Assembly (NCBI GenBank): GCA_959605945.1
Contig: CAUHGY010000013.1
Location: forward strand, 1-32,613
Length of the DNA stretch: 32,613 nt
Reading direction: 5' to 3'
Source of the DNA: an uncultured Clostridia bacterium
GTDB lineage: Bacteria; Bacillota; Clostridia; Christensenellales; Borkfalkiaceae
Translations under genes and position numbers: made by a program
In this document: in pieces, positions 31,772 to 32,613 of the stretch
Position numbering within the stretch: position 1 is the first letter of the stretch
How the letters are laid out: each line of letters opens with the position of its first letter
The notes under the pieces: generated by a model
Databases searched by the model: none
The model's input: only the letters and a program-made list of their open reading frames with translations
What the model was told of the DNA's origin: nothing

Positions 31772-32613
31772 GTGAAGAGTTGGTAAACGCACAGACATCG
31801 GGGCAGGAACCTGAACAGGTGTCTGATCAATCGGGGCAGGAGCATTCGCAAGCGGAAGAAAAGCCGCGCTTTAAGGACAAGGCGCTCAATTATCTGAAAA
31901 CGCTGCCCAAACGCTATTTTATAACCGCCTTTTCGGGAATGGCGCAGGGGCTGTTCGTCACGCTTATAGCGGGAACTATCCTTGCACAGATAGCAGGATG
32001 GATAGGCGACAACTACGTGGGCAACACGCTGTTATACATAGCAAATATCGCGAAAACGCTGATGGGCGCAGGGATAGGCGTGGGCATAGCGCACGCGTTA
32101 GGGAAAAATAAACTGCTCGTCTTTTCCGCGGCAGTCGCGGGTATGGTTGGTTCATTTGCTGATAAACTTATGCTTGGTAGTGCTGATCCGTTGTCAGCTA
32201 TAGGCGAATGTGTTGTAAAAGGGCTTCCTGGAAATCCTATCGGAGCGTATGTCGTTACAATGCTGTGTGTGGAAATCGTAGGACTTTACGCCGGCAAAAC
32301 CAAACTTGACATTCTGATCGTTCCGCTCGGCGTGATGGTTCTGTCTTTTGCGGGCGTGTTCGTTACTTTCCCGTTTATCTGGCTCGTAAATCAGTTGGGC
32401 GCGCTTATCGCAATAACGACGGAAGCCACACCTTTCGTGATGGGAATAGTGATTTCTGTTATTATGGGCATACTGCTTACCATGCCCACTTCGAGCGCGG
32501 CAATATGGAGTGCTGTGGCAACGGAAATTATAAAACAGGGTTCGGCTTCGCCTTATTACGAAGCAATGCTGCTTGCGGGTGGTGCGGCGACGGTGGGTTG
32601 CGCCTGCCACATG
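31768..32613 (+). CDS. PfoR-like PTS EIIC-type membrane protein (3' truncated)
   Basis: This is a polytopic membrane protein related to the PTS_EIIC_2/PfoR group, first described as a putative regulator of perfringolysin in Clostridium perfringens; whether members transport sugars is unclear. The open frame runs 282 codons to the window edge without a stop. The first 35 residues are hydrophilic and Gln/Glu/Ser-rich. Hydrophobic helices follow (FSGMAQGLFVTLIAGTILAQ and others), with the family stretches MPTSSAAIWSAV and GGAATVGCACHM. The start ATG 31768 overlaps the metallophosphoesterase stop in ATGA. Codon choice changes locally around 32140-32250 (many GGT, GCT, CTT, CCT codons), unlike the flanking GCG/GGC-rich sequence. 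Confidence 0.85.
   Translation, partial: MSEELVNAQTSGQEPEQVSDQSGQEHSQAEEKPRFKDKALNYLKTLPKRYFITAFSGMAQGLFVTLIAGTILAQIAGWIGDNYVGNTLLYIANIAKTLMGAGIGVGIAHALGKNKLLVFSAAVAGMVGSFADKLMLGSADPLSAIGECVVKGLPGNPIGAYVVTMLCVEIVGLYAGKTKLDILIVPLGVMVLSFAGVFVTFPFIWLVNQLGALIAITTEATPFVMGIVISVIMGILLTMPTSSAAIWSAVATEIIKQGSASPYYEAMLLAGGAATVGCACHM

Overview
The window looks like a chromosomal segment of a low-to-mid GC Gram-positive anaerobe (Bacillota, class Clostridia; probably an uncultured gut-type lineage, although the genus cannot be read from the sequence). The evidence is a paired GlgC/GlgD glycogen system, a tryptophan-type T-box leader, a PfoR-like membrane protein, a lysine-rich ribosomal protein S21, strong AGGAGG-like ribosome sites and consensus SigA promoters. 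No rRNA, tRNA, CRISPR array, insertion sequence or prophage gene was seen.

Layout. 1-3583: a housekeeping operon with the 3' part of dnaJ, then prmA, mtaB and a HIT-family gene. It is followed by about 430 bp without genes that holds two strong GC-rich hairpins. 4010-5226: a small XRE repressor gene faces away from a DUF2752/TM2 membrane-protein pair. The pair's promoter is near-consensus and overlaid by two copies of a palindromic operator. 5227-5774: a gene-free stretch with a 7-copy 14-bp tandem repeat. 5775-8286: an NSS-family sodium symporter, rpsU and a hypothetical gene, the last two followed by clear terminators. 8579-14236: one 1885-residue DUF4011/SF1 helicase/Vsr-like/DUF3320 protein. 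This is the architecture of the single-gene Hhe antiphage system, but both flanking enzyme-like domains appear to have lost key residues.

14500-27078: a storage-polysaccharide locus. A HAD phosphatase is divergent from pgi-glgB-glgC-glgD-glgA-glgP and a GH13 alpha-glucan hydrolase. Together these link fructose-6-P/glucose-6-P to ADP-glucose, polymerisation, branching, phosphorolysis and debranching or oligosaccharide hydrolysis. Phosphoglucomutase is not in the window. 27115-28825: a SigA promoter, a T-box with a UGG (Trp) specifier and a stand-alone TrpB2, without trpA. 28895-29122: acyl carrier protein. 29381-30013 (minus): a cysteine-containing conserved protein of unknown role. 30317-30905: two small uncharacterised genes, one a membrane protein with a zinc-ribbon tail. 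31073-end: a metallophosphoesterase that may be read from a leaderless mRNA, overlapping a PfoR-like PTS-EIIC-type membrane protein cut by the window end.

All functional calls rest on reading motifs by eye. No alignments or searches were run.
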